Virus record (IMG/VR): IMGVR_UViG_3300013088_000004
Span: 1 to 31,445 of that record
DNA from: a virus
Reading direction: 5' to 3' (one strand)
DNA: 31,445 nucleotides
Part shown: positions 20,302-28,752 of the stretch, one piece after another
How the letters are laid out: each line of letters opens with the position of its first letter
How positions within the stretch are numbered: the first letter of the stretch is position 1
Position numbers and translations under genes: made by a program
The notes under the pieces: model-generated
What the model was told of the DNA's origin: nothing
The model's input: only the letters and a program-made list of their open reading frames with translations
The model's database searches: none

Positions 20302-22682
20302 TATTCCCTACCCTCCTGTCTCTGGAGGTAGGGTCTAATGCGCTGTGCGATCCGTGCCATTTCATAGTCATTGGGCGGAACCAGAGATTGAAATACTATA
20401 GTTACGTCGGAATTTCCAGAGGACACTCCGCCCGCGCGATTCACGTCTACTTTTTCGCCAGTCGTTAGCCCAACTATAAATGTATCGTTGGGATAGCCTG
20501 GCGGAACAGTAAAACTACCACCGGCCTGATGCCCCGCTATCGCCGGGTAAGACGAAACAGGCGCGGGCGTAGGGATGGTTTTCTTTTGATCCCCACTGCT
20601 ATCGTTTACGTCAACATGATGGGTAGTAATAGTAATATCGGTATTTTTGGGCAAGTCGTCAATGGCCTTTCGAATTGCGTAAATATCATCCCTGGCCTTG
20701 GTACTCATGTCGTCGAAGTTCTTGACAGAGTCGTTTTTGAACGATGCCACCTTATCGCCCATCGAGCCAAACTCAGTCATGTGTGACTTGGATAAATCAG
20801 AGGTTTGAGTACGAGCTGAGAGAACAAAGGCCTGGGCATCCTTGTCCATTGTCGTATATTTGCCATGAACAAAATCTCCTGTCCTGGCGAAAGATTCTTG
20901 TACTGCTAAGCTACCACCATCAAAATAAGTTTTCATCAGCCCTGTATTGAGCTTGGCACTCTCTGCCATGCTGCCCTGACCACCCTTGATTTGATCCATC
21001 GCGCCGGTCATTACTCTAGATATTTCCGGCCCTAGTGGAATGACACCGGATTTAATAGCATTGAACGCATCCTGCCCTGATAGATGAACACCACCAAAGA
21101 ATTTATCCAATTCCCCTTTCTGGCTCATCAGTTCCAGCGCATAGACCTGCAACCGTTCTTCTGATTGCCTTTTGAAATCGGCTTTTTCTTTGGCATACTG
21201 ATCAGCCGCAAGTTGGTTTTGGGTTTTATATTTATCTTTGACTTTTAGAATCTCGTCAGCATAACTATTATCCAATGTCCTCATTTTATCATTATAAATA
21301 TCATCCCACCACTTTTCGGCGGCAATTTCTTCTTCTTTCGTCCTCTTGTTTGCGCCTTCCCGTACCCAGGCAATTTTGTCCTGCCATTCCTGTTCTAGTT
21401 TTGCTTTTGTATCACCGAACTTGGTGTCTTGATCGGCCAAAGCAGCCCTTAGTTCCGCGTTACTTTTCAGGGCAGACGCGTTATATCTGGCTTGTGCTTC
21501 TTCCTGTTTAGTAAAATCAGTTGTTCCGCCGGTTGCAAATGTAATCTCGGCTTTGAGTCCGCTGGCAGCAATCTCCTGTGCCTTCTTTTTCAGTTCATCC
21601 AACTGCTTAGTGGCGATATCGGCGGCATTTCCTGTATCTATAACTGATTTGCCAAAGTCCTTTGCGGTTGAAGAACCATGAACAAACATATCACCAGCTG
21701 CTTGAATTACTTTTGACATAGCGGCAGTTTGCACCGCTGCCGCTTCTGCAGCCGTGCCGCCCGCTCTGATTGTGTCAATATATGCTCGATTGCCTGCAAT
21801 TTGTGCATCGTTCATTACTATAGCGCGTTGGGTTGCGTCTATACCTTCTTTAGTAATATTCAGAAATTCTGATAATCTCTGTGCTGCTTCACCAATTGCC
21901 GGCGCGAGCAGTTTGCCGAATGCCAGTGCAAGGTTTTCTGCTGCTACTTTAGCGCGTTTCATTGAATCTTCTGCTTTATCTGCACCACCGGACAGATTGC
22001 CTAATTCACCCTGGCTTTGTTTCAGAATCGCGTTAAAAAATGCCTGCTGTTGCTCCTGCTCAGTTAGCGCATCCACAGATTTGTGAATTGACTCCGCATA
22101 AAGTCTATATGCCTCTTTGGTATCTAGTACCAATCCTACGCTTCTCAGCATACGCGGGGACTGATACTCAATCGCACGCGTGATGGTCTCATATGCCTGT
22201 CCTGTCTCGATCCCAAAGGCATTGGCGCGGTCTTTTGCTAACATCATCAAATTGCTCATCTGACCCAGGTCAAGCGATAAACCCGTAGCCAGTGTTTTTG
22301 CGCCAATAGAAACTAACTGCATCTCTGAAACCGTACCCTCGGACGCCGTTCGCATCGTATTGAGCATCGCTTCCGAGGACAATCCTGCCTGGGCAGCAAG
22401 AGTTTTGAACGCGCCTTCCTGCGCCAAAGACGCCGCGCCCATTTCTGCTAACCGTCGAACACCTTCAACACTTAATGAAATTCCAAGCGCACTGATAGCA
22501 GTACTCAAAATACCTGCCGCACTGCCCATTATATTAAAGCCCGCAGAAGTTCCTTCTGCTGCCTGCTTAGCTTCTCCGCCCTTTTGCGTCAACCCCTTAA
22601 GTCCTTCTTCAACGGACTTCAGATTGCGGGACGCCTCATCTACGGCGGAGATAAGGATACGGATTTGCTCGTCAGAAGCCAC
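20301..22682 (-). CDS. Tail tape measure protein
   Basis: 793 residues, GTG start at 22682 with AAGGAG eight bases upstream. Alanine-rich, with a hydrophobic segment (IMGSAAGILSTAISALGISL) near residues 50-70 and long helical and coiled regions (KFGDTKAKLEQEWQDKIAW, EEIAAEKWWDDIYND). The N-terminal EQIRILISAVDEASRNLKSV is typical of tape measures. At about 0.15 nm per residue this predicts a tail near 120 nm. Located directly after the tail chaperones, the standard siphovirus order. Confidence 0.9.
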   Translation of the reverse strand: MASDEQIRILISAVDEASRNLKSVEEGLKGLTQKGGEAKQAAEGTSAGFNIMGSAAGILSTAISALGISLSVEGVRRLAEMGAASLAQEGAFKTLAAQAGLSSEAMLNTMRTASEGTVSEMQLVSIGAKTLATGLSLDLGQMSNLMMLAKDRANAFGIETGQAYETITRAIEYQSPRMLRSVGLVLDTKEAYRLYAESIHKSVDALTEQEQQQAFFNAILKQSQGELGNLSGGADKAEDSMKRAKVAAENLALAFGKLLAPAIGEAAQRLSEFLNITKEGIDATQRAIVMNDAQIAGNRAYIDTIRAGGTAAEAAAVQTAAMSKVIQAAGDMFVHGSSTAKDFGKSVIDTGNAADIATKQLDELKKKAQEIAASGLKAEITFATGGTTDFTKQEEAQARYNASALKSNAELRAALADQDTKFGDTKAKLEQEWQDKIAWVREGANKRTKEEEIAAEKWWDDIYNDKMRTLDNSYADEILKVKDKYKTQNQLAADQYAKEKADFKRQSEERLQVYALELMSQKGELDKFFGGVHLSGQDAFNAIKSGVIPLGPEISRVMTGAMDQIKGGQGSMAESAKLNTGLMKTYFDGGSLAVQESFARTGDFVHGKYTTMDKDAQAFVLSARTQTSDLSKSHMTEFGSMGDKVASFKNDSVKNFDDMSTKARDDIYAIRKAIDDLPKNTDITITTHHVDVNDSSGDQKKTIPTPAPVSSYPAIAGHQAGGSFTVPPGYPNDTFIVGLTTGEKVDVNRAGGVSSGNSDVTIVFQSLVPPNDYEMARIAQRIRPYLQRQEGRE

Positions 22683-22867
22683 GCGCGTAACTCCTTGAGA
22701 TAAGCCAGTAATTTGAATTGTTCCGGCGTTCGGTCAAAAATGTCTTCACCACACTCCTTGAGTGTTTGTTGTAGCACTCGTGCAGCGTGAACACGCCGCA
22801 AAATTACTATATCCTCGTTCTCTAACTCTGAAGGCAGGCATCCAAATTCCTTACAGAAATAGGACAT
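22640..22867 (-). CDS. Second tail assembly chaperone frame (gpGT-like)
   Basis: The open frame reads upstream of the ATG at 22867 to about 22948, where an in-frame TGA stops it. The ATG has GGAG immediately adjacent, too close for normal initiation. The region therefore looks like the C-terminal extension made by a -1 frameshift from the gene ending at 22900, as in lambda gpG-gpGT. Residues include VILRRVHAARVLQQTLKECG. It overlaps the tape measure start by 43 bases. Confidence 0.65.
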   Translation of the reverse strand: MSYFCKEFGCLPSELENEDIVILRRVHAARVLQQTLKECGEDIFDRTPEQFKLLAYLKELRAWLLTSKSVSLSPP

Positions 22868-22899
22868 CTCCAGGTATTCATCGCCATCACCCTTGCCCT

Positions 22900-23403
22900 C
22901 TACTGCGTCGGCGATGGCGACAATGGAAGGGGGCTTAGTTGAAAGTCCTCACTCAAACTCTTACGTACTGCCTCCACGATCCAGGGCAGCAACGCGAGTT
23001 CCAGATTATCTAATGGACTAAGTCGCGCCGCAAGTTCTTGCCGCTGTGCCTCGGCAATCAGATTTTCATAGTACAAGACCGCAATGGATCGCGTACTGAT
23101 CTTTTGTGCGGGCGGAGAATCCGAAGTATCCAAGTCTTTTAGTTCCTGTTCTCGTTTACGTCGTAGATCGACGACCTGGATTATAGCTAATTGGTTTTCT
23201 TGAATAGCAGCACATGGCTGCGGTGCAGTAGACCCATCGACATTTTTCAGATTCCAGCCGACCAGTAGCTCTGAGAACATCTTCTGTGTGGTTTCGTAGT
23301 CTGCCCTTCGCCACTCGTTATACTGCTTGATAGTCACCTTATCCACGCGCTCGATCCATTCGCCCGCGTGTCCGGGTAGATCACAAAGAATCTTCTTTGG
23401 CAC
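22900..23403 (-). CDS. Tail assembly chaperone (gpG-like)
   Basis: 167 residues between the tail tube genes and the tape measure, the position of tail assembly chaperones in siphoviruses. It is helical, with WIERVDKVTIKQYNEWRRAD near residue 16-35 and a proline/serine-rich end (SPLPLSPSPTQ). A fraction of ribosomes probably shift to the -1 frame to make a longer product. Confidence 0.7.
   Translation of the reverse strand: MPKKILCDLPGHAGEWIERVDKVTIKQYNEWRRADYETTQKMFSELLVGWNLKNVDGSTAPQPCAAIQENQLAIIQVVDLRRKREQELKDLDTSDSPPAQKISTRSIAVLYYENLIAEAQRQELAARLSPLDNLELALLPWIVEAVRKSLSEDFQLSPLPLSPSPTQ
22929..22933 (-). other. Candidate -1 frameshift slip site
   Basis: On the minus strand a run of five C residues (context AAGCCCCCTTCC) lies where both frames are open. 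The -1 frame has a TGA about 15 bases upstream and the zero frame stops at 22900, so the shift must happen in the short window containing this run. Confidence 0.5.
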
Positions 23404-23420
23404 TTTGCCCCCTTTTGATT

Positions 23421-23849
23421 TTAATAGACACCTTTGGTTACACTACCACTAGCCAATGAAAATGTCGCACGTGCGGTAACCAATCCTGCGACCGGCGCTC
23501 TGACCTCGTTGCTATCCACTAGCATACACGCAGTGTATTTCACTGCGCCGGTTGCCGATCCCGCCGGGCCAAACGTAAGCAGCGTGATGTAGCCACTGAC
23601 ACCAGAGCCAGTGAGTACCGCCAAGTTTCCGCTGGCAGAATCGTCCCCGGCCCAGCCTTCGTACTGAAATTTGGCATCCCCTAACCCAGAGCCAGAGCGT
23701 TGTACGCTGTTGTCACCAAATCCGGTGACTTCGGGATTATTAACCGATTCAGTCAGCAGACAGTTATTTCCGTCGCCGCCAATGTTGACTGTAGTGCCAG
23801 CGGCGTTGACCAGGGTGAGACTGGAATTTTTTCCGTGAATATTTGCCAT
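23421..23849 (-). CDS. Major tail (tube) protein, copy 2
   Basis: 142 residues starting MANIHGKNSSLTLVNAAGTT. The NIHGKN start, glycine-rich strands and length fit phage tail-tube proteins. It is clearly paralogous to the gene immediately upstream (shared NCLLTESVNNPE, DAKFQYEGWA, RAPVAGLVT). One copy may form the tube and the other a specialised ring or terminator element. Confidence 0.75.
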   Translation of the reverse strand: MANIHGKNSSLTLVNAAGTTVNIGGDGNNCLLTESVNNPEVTGFGDNSVQRSGSGLGDAKFQYEGWAGDDSASGNLAVLTGSGVSGYITLLTFGPAGSATGAVKYTACMLVDSNEVRAPVAGLVTARATFSLASGSVTKGVY

Positions 23850-23858
23850 ATTATCTCC

Positions 23859-24311
23859 TTATCCTGAAATCGTATTCTGCCAGCAAGCACTCTTGACAAT
23901 GCTTGCACTGGCAAGCGAAAGTGTTGCACGCATCGTGACTAGCCCCGCGACCGGCGCGCGAATCTCCGCGCTATCAATCAACATACACGCGCAGTATTTG
24001 ACCGGACAAGTGCTGCCAACAATAGAGCCGGAGGGTGCATAGGCAATTTGTGTGATCGTGCCTTTAAGCCCTGCAAACACTGCCATATTACCCGTAGTCG
24101 CAGTGTCGTTTGCCCATCCCTCGTACTGGAATTTGGCATCATTCAATCCACTGCCGGCGCGTGCTACGTTGCTCATTCCGAAACTCGTGCGCTCTGGGTT
24201 ATTAACCGATTCAGTCAGCAGACAGTTTTTTCCGTCGCCGCTGAGATTCTGACTTGCGCCTGCCGCATCTACAAATGCGACAAAGGCATTTCGACCGTGA
24301 ATGTTCGCCAT
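23859..24311 (-). CDS. Major tail (tube) protein, copy 1
   Basis: 150 residues starting MANIHGRNAFVAFVDAAGAS, with CLLTESVNNPE, LNDAKFQYEGWAND and EIRAPVAGLVTMRATLSLA. It is a tandem paralogue of the next gene, separated by nine bases. A 29-bp identical stretch (24199-24227 and 23737-23765) lies within the two genes. Preceded by a purine-rich AAGGAG ribosome binding site. Confidence 0.75.
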   Translation of the reverse strand: MANIHGRNAFVAFVDAAGASQNLSGDGKNCLLTESVNNPERTSFGMSNVARAGSGLNDAKFQYEGWANDTATTGNMAVFAGLKGTITQIAYAPSGSIVGSTCPVKYCACMLIDSAEIRAPVAGLVTMRATLSLASASIVKSACWQNTISG

Positions 24312-24347
24312 AGATAATTCTCCTTTCTATATAGATCGTTTATAAAT

Positions 24348-24848
24348 CTATTCTACCCCATTGCGGTATTCTTGTTTCCGCCGAAACGAATTATCATCAA
24401 TGGATTTATCTAGTCGTGGAGAGACATTGAACAAGTCAAGAAATCCTTGATTGCGATATTCGTAGCCACCCAAGTTTCCCCAAAACACCAACCACTCCGC
24501 TTGGGTGGGCTCACGCCCGTGGCTTGATTGCATTAGCGATGCGAACTCGTTGCCCTTTTTGGCGTTCCATGCAATGTCTGCAAGGACGACATCATTCAAC
24601 GGCTGTCCGATAAATTCCGCCGCCGGAACTAACCAATCGCCTCCATTGTGAATGTATCCATCAATACACTCCTGTTTGCATGGAGGATTTCCGTACAACG
24701 CATAGTCAAATTGTGCTTTCAGTTCAGAGATAATCCTTGCTCGCATCTGAGGAACCGTTTCGGCGCTCGCCACCCGAGGAGTTGTGAGCAAAATGGATGC
24801 CAACATAAGTGCCACTGAAACAACGATCGTTCCAATTTTCCACTTCAT
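24348..24848 (-). CDS. Secreted protein of unknown function
   Basis: 166 residues. A clear signal peptide MKWKIGTIVVSVALMLASIL with a probable cleavage after VASA, then ETVPQMRARIISELKAQFDY. Cysteines CKQEC could form a disulfide outside the cytoplasm. The segment AETxxQMRARxxxEL is shared with the frameshifted gene at 30643. An exported protein among tail genes is unusual; possibly a superinfection-exclusion or host-envelope factor. ATGA overlap with the methyltransferase gene. Confidence 0.7.
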   Translation of the reverse strand: MKWKIGTIVVSVALMLASILLTTPRVASAETVPQMRARIISELKAQFDYALYGNPPCKQECIDGYIHNGGDWLVPAAEFIGQPLNDVVLADIAWNAKKGNEFASLMQSSHGREPTQAEWLVFWGNLGGYEYRNQGFLDLFNVSPRLDKSIDDNSFRRKQEYRNGVE

Positions 24849-25609
24849 TACATTTGCTCCTTGCCAGAATACTCTGGCGCTATAGTTACTGGAATATGTC
24901 GTTTTGCTTTTCGTTCCGATAGAACAACTTGTTCGCTCGGCTTATATACTAAGAACCGGGCATAATTGAAATCCCGCTCTTGGATAATTTCTGAGTGTCC
25001 CTTGACCCAATCCACTAATTCTTGTGGATCGTGATAATAGTATAAATGTTCTTTCCCGTCGATAGCGTTGCCAGCATTCGTCAGGAAGTTCACCGCGACG
25101 CATTTACCCAATCGCTCGATTGTCTGGAGCAATACCTTTGGATCAGGGACACGCTCTATCACATCGAACGCAAATACTAAGTCCGCTTTATCGCGGTATT
25201 CATCGAATGGATAGAACTGTGCATTGATCTCGTGAAGTTTGAGCCGCCATTCTAGGAACTTGGTGCATTCGCTCGGATAATCGGTGAACGCGACCTTATA
25301 TCCACTTTCCGCAAATTGGATTCCGTCCGTGCCTACACCACAACCGAATTCTAATAATGAAGCCGGCGGCGCAAAATTCTCGCGAATGATGCGGCGATAG
25401 GGAATTTTCCACTGGTCTTCACCAAACCAGATCAAATGATAGAGTAACGTTTGGCTCTCGCGGTAGAATTGCTCAGCAGTTTTGCCACTTTGCAGAAACA
25501 CGTCAAACTCTTTTTGCACCGTTTCATCGTGCCCACCCGCCCACTCGGGCTTGAACTCTTCCCCAGTTTCACGTAAATAAGAGTATAAATCTTCTATGCC
25601 TGTTGTCAC
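24848..25609 (-). CDS. Class I SAM-dependent methyltransferase
   Basis: 253 residues from GTG 25609, which has GGAGG four bases upstream; the longer ORF from 25642 overlaps the tail gene and lacks a site. Motif I is LLEFGCGVGTDG (85-96), followed by VAFTDYPSE (acidic loop) and ADLVFAFDVIERVPDPKVLL. It resembles small-molecule or glycan methyltransferases rather than DNA methylases (no DPPY). With the two glycosyltransferases nearby it may decorate glycans. Confidence 0.8.
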   Translation of the reverse strand: MTTGIEDLYSYLRETGEEFKPEWAGGHDETVQKEFDVFLQSGKTAEQFYRESQTLLYHLIWFGEDQWKIPYRRIIRENFAPPASLLEFGCGVGTDGIQFAESGYKVAFTDYPSECTKFLEWRLKLHEINAQFYPFDEYRDKADLVFAFDVIERVPDPKVLLQTIERLGKCVAVNFLTNAGNAIDGKEHLYYYHDPQELVDWVKGHSEIIQERDFNYARFLVYKPSEQVVLSERKAKRHIPVTIAPEYSGKEQM

Positions 25610-25619
25610 TGTACCTCCA

Positions 25620-26081
25620 CTATCCAACCGTCTCGCACTCAATCACGAAGTCCAAGGGTATCCATACCGTTGTGCTATTTTGACTTGACAAGAACGTCTC
25701 CCCGTTCCACCCGCCTCCGCGCGCGAGCCACACTTTCATCGCGCTACCGCCCAGAGTATCATCCGCCATAATCGCAGCGCGCAGATCGGGTTCGGCCTGG
25801 AATGTTTTGTTCATCGTCTCAACTGAATTCCCTGTATCACGGATACAACACTTGATGGAAATCGAGTAGTTGACATATTGCGCGTTACCGAACGCAAACT
25901 CTTTCGGCGCGAACGCGGGCGCGAAGAGAATGTAAATACAACCACTCGTCGTTGTATCGAGGCGCCCCCAGTCATCTTTCGTCAGATTGCCTTTCGGCGA
26001 ACTGGAATCAAAGATACTGGCGCTCTTGGAAACGAGCGTTGCTATTAAAGCATCAACGAGAATCGAGCCACTGGTTAGCAT
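25620..26081 (-). CDS. Tail terminator / tail completion protein
   Basis: 153 residues starting MLTSGSILVDALIATLVSKS, located directly after the gp10-like gene as in HK97-type phages. An N-terminal helix is followed by a beta-rich body (YVNYSISIKCCIRDTG). The assignment is mainly positional. Confidence 0.6.
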   Translation of the reverse strand: MLTSGSILVDALIATLVSKSASIFDSSSPKGNLTKDDWGRLDTTTSGCIYILFAPAFAPKEFAFGNAQYVNYSISIKCCIRDTGNSVETMNKTFQAEPDLRAAIMADDTLGGSAMKVWLARGGGWNGETFLSSQNSTTVWIPLDFVIECETVG

Positions 26082-26082
26082 A

Positions 26083-26622
26083 TCATTCCATTGTCTTTGC
26101 GACTAAATCCGCGCCGATACGTTTCGCTGTGCCTTCGACATTACTCTTGAAGCCGCCGTCCTCGATAGTCAAACGAATGAAATCCAATCCAATGCCGTAG
26201 GGGGATTGCCATGCGCCGTGTAATCCCTTTTTAAGGTAACCTTGATTTGTGCCGTAGTAGGCAATTGACCTCTGCACCGCATAACCCAGTTTCTCATCGC
26301 CTAATTTCCAGCGCGCCCATTCCTTGAGCGGCTCGATCGGCGCCCAATGCGGTCGTGTGCCGTAGAAAACATACTTTGCTTCCGGCGCAGTCGGTCCAAC
26401 TGCAAGGGTCATCTTGGCTACATCGATTTCACTGGATACCGAAGCCATCAGATTGCGCTTATATGCAACTGGCTCGAGTTTGCGTTGCATAATGCGCGTA
26501 ATCTTCACTCCCAATGATCTGAAATTAGATTCTACAATCTGTGGTGTCCACTTAGGAAACTTGGCGAATTTGCCGGCAAGTTCGGTTGCACCCTGGGTAC
26601 TGGTCTGGAAGACTACAGGCAC
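26083..26622 (-). CDS. HK97 gp10-like head-tail protein
   Basis: 179 residues. It has the gp10-type pattern of an N-terminal helix, ASVSSEIDVAKMTLAVGPTA, YVFYGTRPHWAPIEPLKEWA (residues 89-108) and a long tail. This family sits at the head-tail interface. It overlaps the glycosyltransferase gene by ten bases at its start. Confidence 0.75.
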   Translation of the reverse strand: MPVVFQTSTQGATELAGKFAKFPKWTPQIVESNFRSLGVKITRIMQRKLEPVAYKRNLMASVSSEIDVAKMTLAVGPTAPEAKYVFYGTRPHWAPIEPLKEWARWKLGDEKLGYAVQRSIAYYGTNQGYLKKGLHGAWQSPYGIGLDFIRLTIEDGGFKSNVEGTAKRIGADLVAKTME

Positions 26623-27827
26623 AATTCACCAATCCACTCTGCCACGTTCTCGGTCGCCTTGTTGCTGTAGCGCATCTGATGTAAGAAATCCTCACGCCGC
26701 TCTTCCCAGTCTACGCGCCCTGCGAGTACATTCTCTACCTCTGCTTTTAATGACTCCGGCTCGCACTCCGGGATCGCATCGTGCTGGATAGAGTAACCGG
26801 GCATCTGCACAACAACAGAGGGGACATCCATGCAAGCCGCATCTACCACTGTGTTGCTGGGACCGAGCGCAATCACGCAATCAGCGCACGCGAGCAGCGG
26901 CTCAAGATATAATCGCGTCACCAAACATCGGCAGCCAAACTCCTCTGCCATCTTCATATAGTTCTGCTCGATACCCTGCGCTTCGCCGGGATGAAGTTTT
27001 ATTACAAGTTGCTCGAATCCCGCTGTCATCACATATCGTAACACAGTCTCAAAGCGCGTGGGATCATCGTGAGCATTGGTAATTTGTCCCCAACTGGACA
27101 TATACGCTACTACTAGCTTGCTGCTATCGAGTTTTAGCGCGCGCAGCGCCCAGTCGCGATCTTTGCGGTATTCTGTCCAGCGGTCGAAGAGCGGCGAACC
27201 GGTCAAGCGTACCTCGCCCTTGTAACCATTGCGCCGGTAGAATTGTTCCATATGCGGTGTTGCGGCGAGATAATCACAGATACTTGTCTCGTGGATATCC
27301 GGTGAAATCTCGGGCAACGCATAGGGATTTGCGTGTGAGACGTGCATTGTCGGAACACCGCGCGTCTTTGCCCACTGCGCCAAGCCACCAAAAACCTCGG
27401 TCACATCCTCGTGGGTCACCACCATCTTGATTTTCCGCGCCTCGCGTAGTGTATCTAGCACAGAGAACCGTACTATCTGATTCGCGAAACTTTGATGCAC
27501 ATAACCGGGTAGCCACTGACTTAGATTTTCACCTAGTCCATTACACGAGAAGCTATACCACTCTGGCATTTCCTCGATCCGCTCTGCGATAGAGTCTACT
27601 GAATCTGCGAATACTTTTGCTGTGAGCGTGGTCGCCTCATTATATGCCATCATCTGTGCTTGCTGCGAAATGCCGCGCAGAATCGGTATTACGCGCTCGC
27701 CGTAGATTTGCGCCTGCGCCTCGGCGGTCTGGGGGTCAAATACGGCAATGTCCATTTTGCGTTTTAGGAGCAGCGGTGTCAGGGCTTTAGTTGTTACGCC
27801 GCCTGAAAGAAGAATCAGTGGATTCAT
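26613..27827 (-). CDS. GT-B glycosyltransferase / glycerophosphotransferase-like
   Basis: 404 residues from the ATG at 27827 (MNPLILLSGGVTTKALTPLL). A longer in-frame ORF to 27926 overlaps another frame and is less likely. The motifs LTGSPLFDRW (208-217), QLVIKLHPGE (273-282) and ALGPSNTVVDAACMDVPSVV (320-339) match the CDP-glycerol glycerophosphotransferase / GT-B layout. It may decorate virion proteins or the host envelope. It lies among head-tail genes, suggesting moron-like acquisition. Confidence 0.75.
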   Translation of the reverse strand: MNPLILLSGGVTTKALTPLLLKRKMDIAVFDPQTAEAQAQIYGERVIPILRGISQQAQMMAYNEATTLTAKVFADSVDSIAERIEEMPEWYSFSCNGLGENLSQWLPGYVHQSFANQIVRFSVLDTLREARKIKMVVTHEDVTEVFGGLAQWAKTRGVPTMHVSHANPYALPEISPDIHETSICDYLAATPHMEQFYRRNGYKGEVRLTGSPLFDRWTEYRKDRDWALRALKLDSSKLVVAYMSSWGQITNAHDDPTRFETVLRYVMTAGFEQLVIKLHPGEAQGIEQNYMKMAEEFGCRCLVTRLYLEPLLACADCVIALGPSNTVVDAACMDVPSVVVQMPGYSIQHDAIPECEPESLKAEVENVLAGRVDWEERREDFLHQMRYSNKATENVAEWIGELCL

Positions 27828-27829
27828 TT

Positions 27830-28021
27830 TCACTTCTGTGTACGAGATAATTGTGGCATTGGAGAGTCCTGAAAATAAATGGGTATCCGTTGTGTTGTAA
27901 TTTGTGTTCTTGTCCATTGCCAACAAGCAGTACCTTCACAATTACAATGCCTTACCCATTGTTTTCCAGCAGTAAAATATTCTATTGTGTACCAAACTAA
28001 ATGTGGAATCTCTGCATTCAT
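27830..28021 (-). CDS. Unknown 63-residue protein
   Basis: MNAEIPHLVWYTIEYFTAGK then WVRHCNCEGTACWQWTRTQI. Linked to the upstream small gene by ATGA and ends three bases before the glycosyltransferase start. Cysteines CNCEGTAC could bind metal. Function unknown. Confidence 0.45.
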   Translation of the reverse strand: MNAEIPHLVWYTIEYFTAGKQWVRHCNCEGTACWQWTRTQITTQRIPIYFQDSPMPQLSRTQK

Positions 28022-28224
28022 TTTGTTTCCACTTTCTGCGCTTTTGTGAGCAAGAGCGCTTCGGTTTTGTTCGCGCAACGATGACAATCTTCTTCAGCCA
28101 CACACCATTGTTCGCCAAATTTCTCTGCCCATCCTGCTTCTAAAGATGCACGAGCTTCCTTAATCGTTCTGATTCTCTTTGTACTTCCGTTTCTATTGCA
28201 TAAAGATTGTAGAGTTCTGTTCAT
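28018..28224 (-). CDS. Unknown 68-residue protein
   Basis: MNRTLQSLCNRNGSTKRIRT, then a helical stretch and CVAEEDCHRCANKTEALLLT with three spaced cysteines (C-x5-C-x2-C), possibly a zinc site. Starts directly after the stop of the ADP-ribosyltransferase-like frame. Confidence 0.45.
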   Translation of the reverse strand: MNRTLQSLCNRNGSTKRIRTIKEARASLEAGWAEKFGEQWCVAEEDCHRCANKTEALLLTKAQKVETK

Positions 28225-28752
28225 TCATTTACCACCAAACCACATCTTATTGAAATCAGTATCCTTGTGCTCGGTATTCTTCCAGGATTCTTCGCTAACA
28301 TCTTGTCCAACAACCCGAATGTTTCTTGGCGAAATATCTTTTGCTGATACCACACTAGATTCTGGCATTGAACTATCTCTAAATACCGTTGATCCTTTTG
28401 GTAAATAAATTTCCAATATCGAATGCGGTTCACCTTCTGAAGTATCTTGAAGCTGTTACTTGATAACCTTGACTTGCTTTAGATTCCCAAGGAATATGCC
28501 TTCTACATCATTTGGATATTCGTTTGCACCGCCTTTCCCAGATTCTCTTGCTAATAAACCTTGCTTTCTAATTGACCCAACATTTGATGTAGGAGTAACA
28601 TGATAGAGCACTGTTCCCTTGGATAAAGTATACGATGGTTGACTACCGCCCCCTCCCCCGCTCCCGCCAACTTCTCCGGGACGTCCGGCATGCTCAAAGT
28701 TACCAGAACCCTGACCCCCAAATGATTCTCTAAGTTTTATTTTCCAAAACAT
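28225..28752 (-). pseudogene. ADP-ribosyltransferase-like gene with in-frame stop
   Basis: One continuous minus-strand frame interrupted by TAA at 28456-28458. The start has FGGQGSGNFEHAGRPGEVGG, a linker common in phage minor head proteins, followed by a glycine run and YHVTPTSNVGSIRKQGLLAR, the start of an ART-like fold. After the stop, QLQDTSEGEPHSILEIYLPK and STVFRDSSMPESSVVSAKDI continue the same domain. Without the stop it would be 175 residues. Either a nonsense mutation has inactivated it, or readthrough or a sequencing error is involved. Confidence 0.65.

Noticed and set aside
25610-25642. Methyltransferase start at 25642
   Set aside because: Overlaps the tail gene end; GTG at 25609 has GGAGG directly upstream.
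27828-27926. N-terminal extension of the glycosyltransferase from 27926
   Set aside because: The extension overlaps another short frame and is low complexity; the ATG at 27827 begins a typical GT-B strand (NPLILLSGG).
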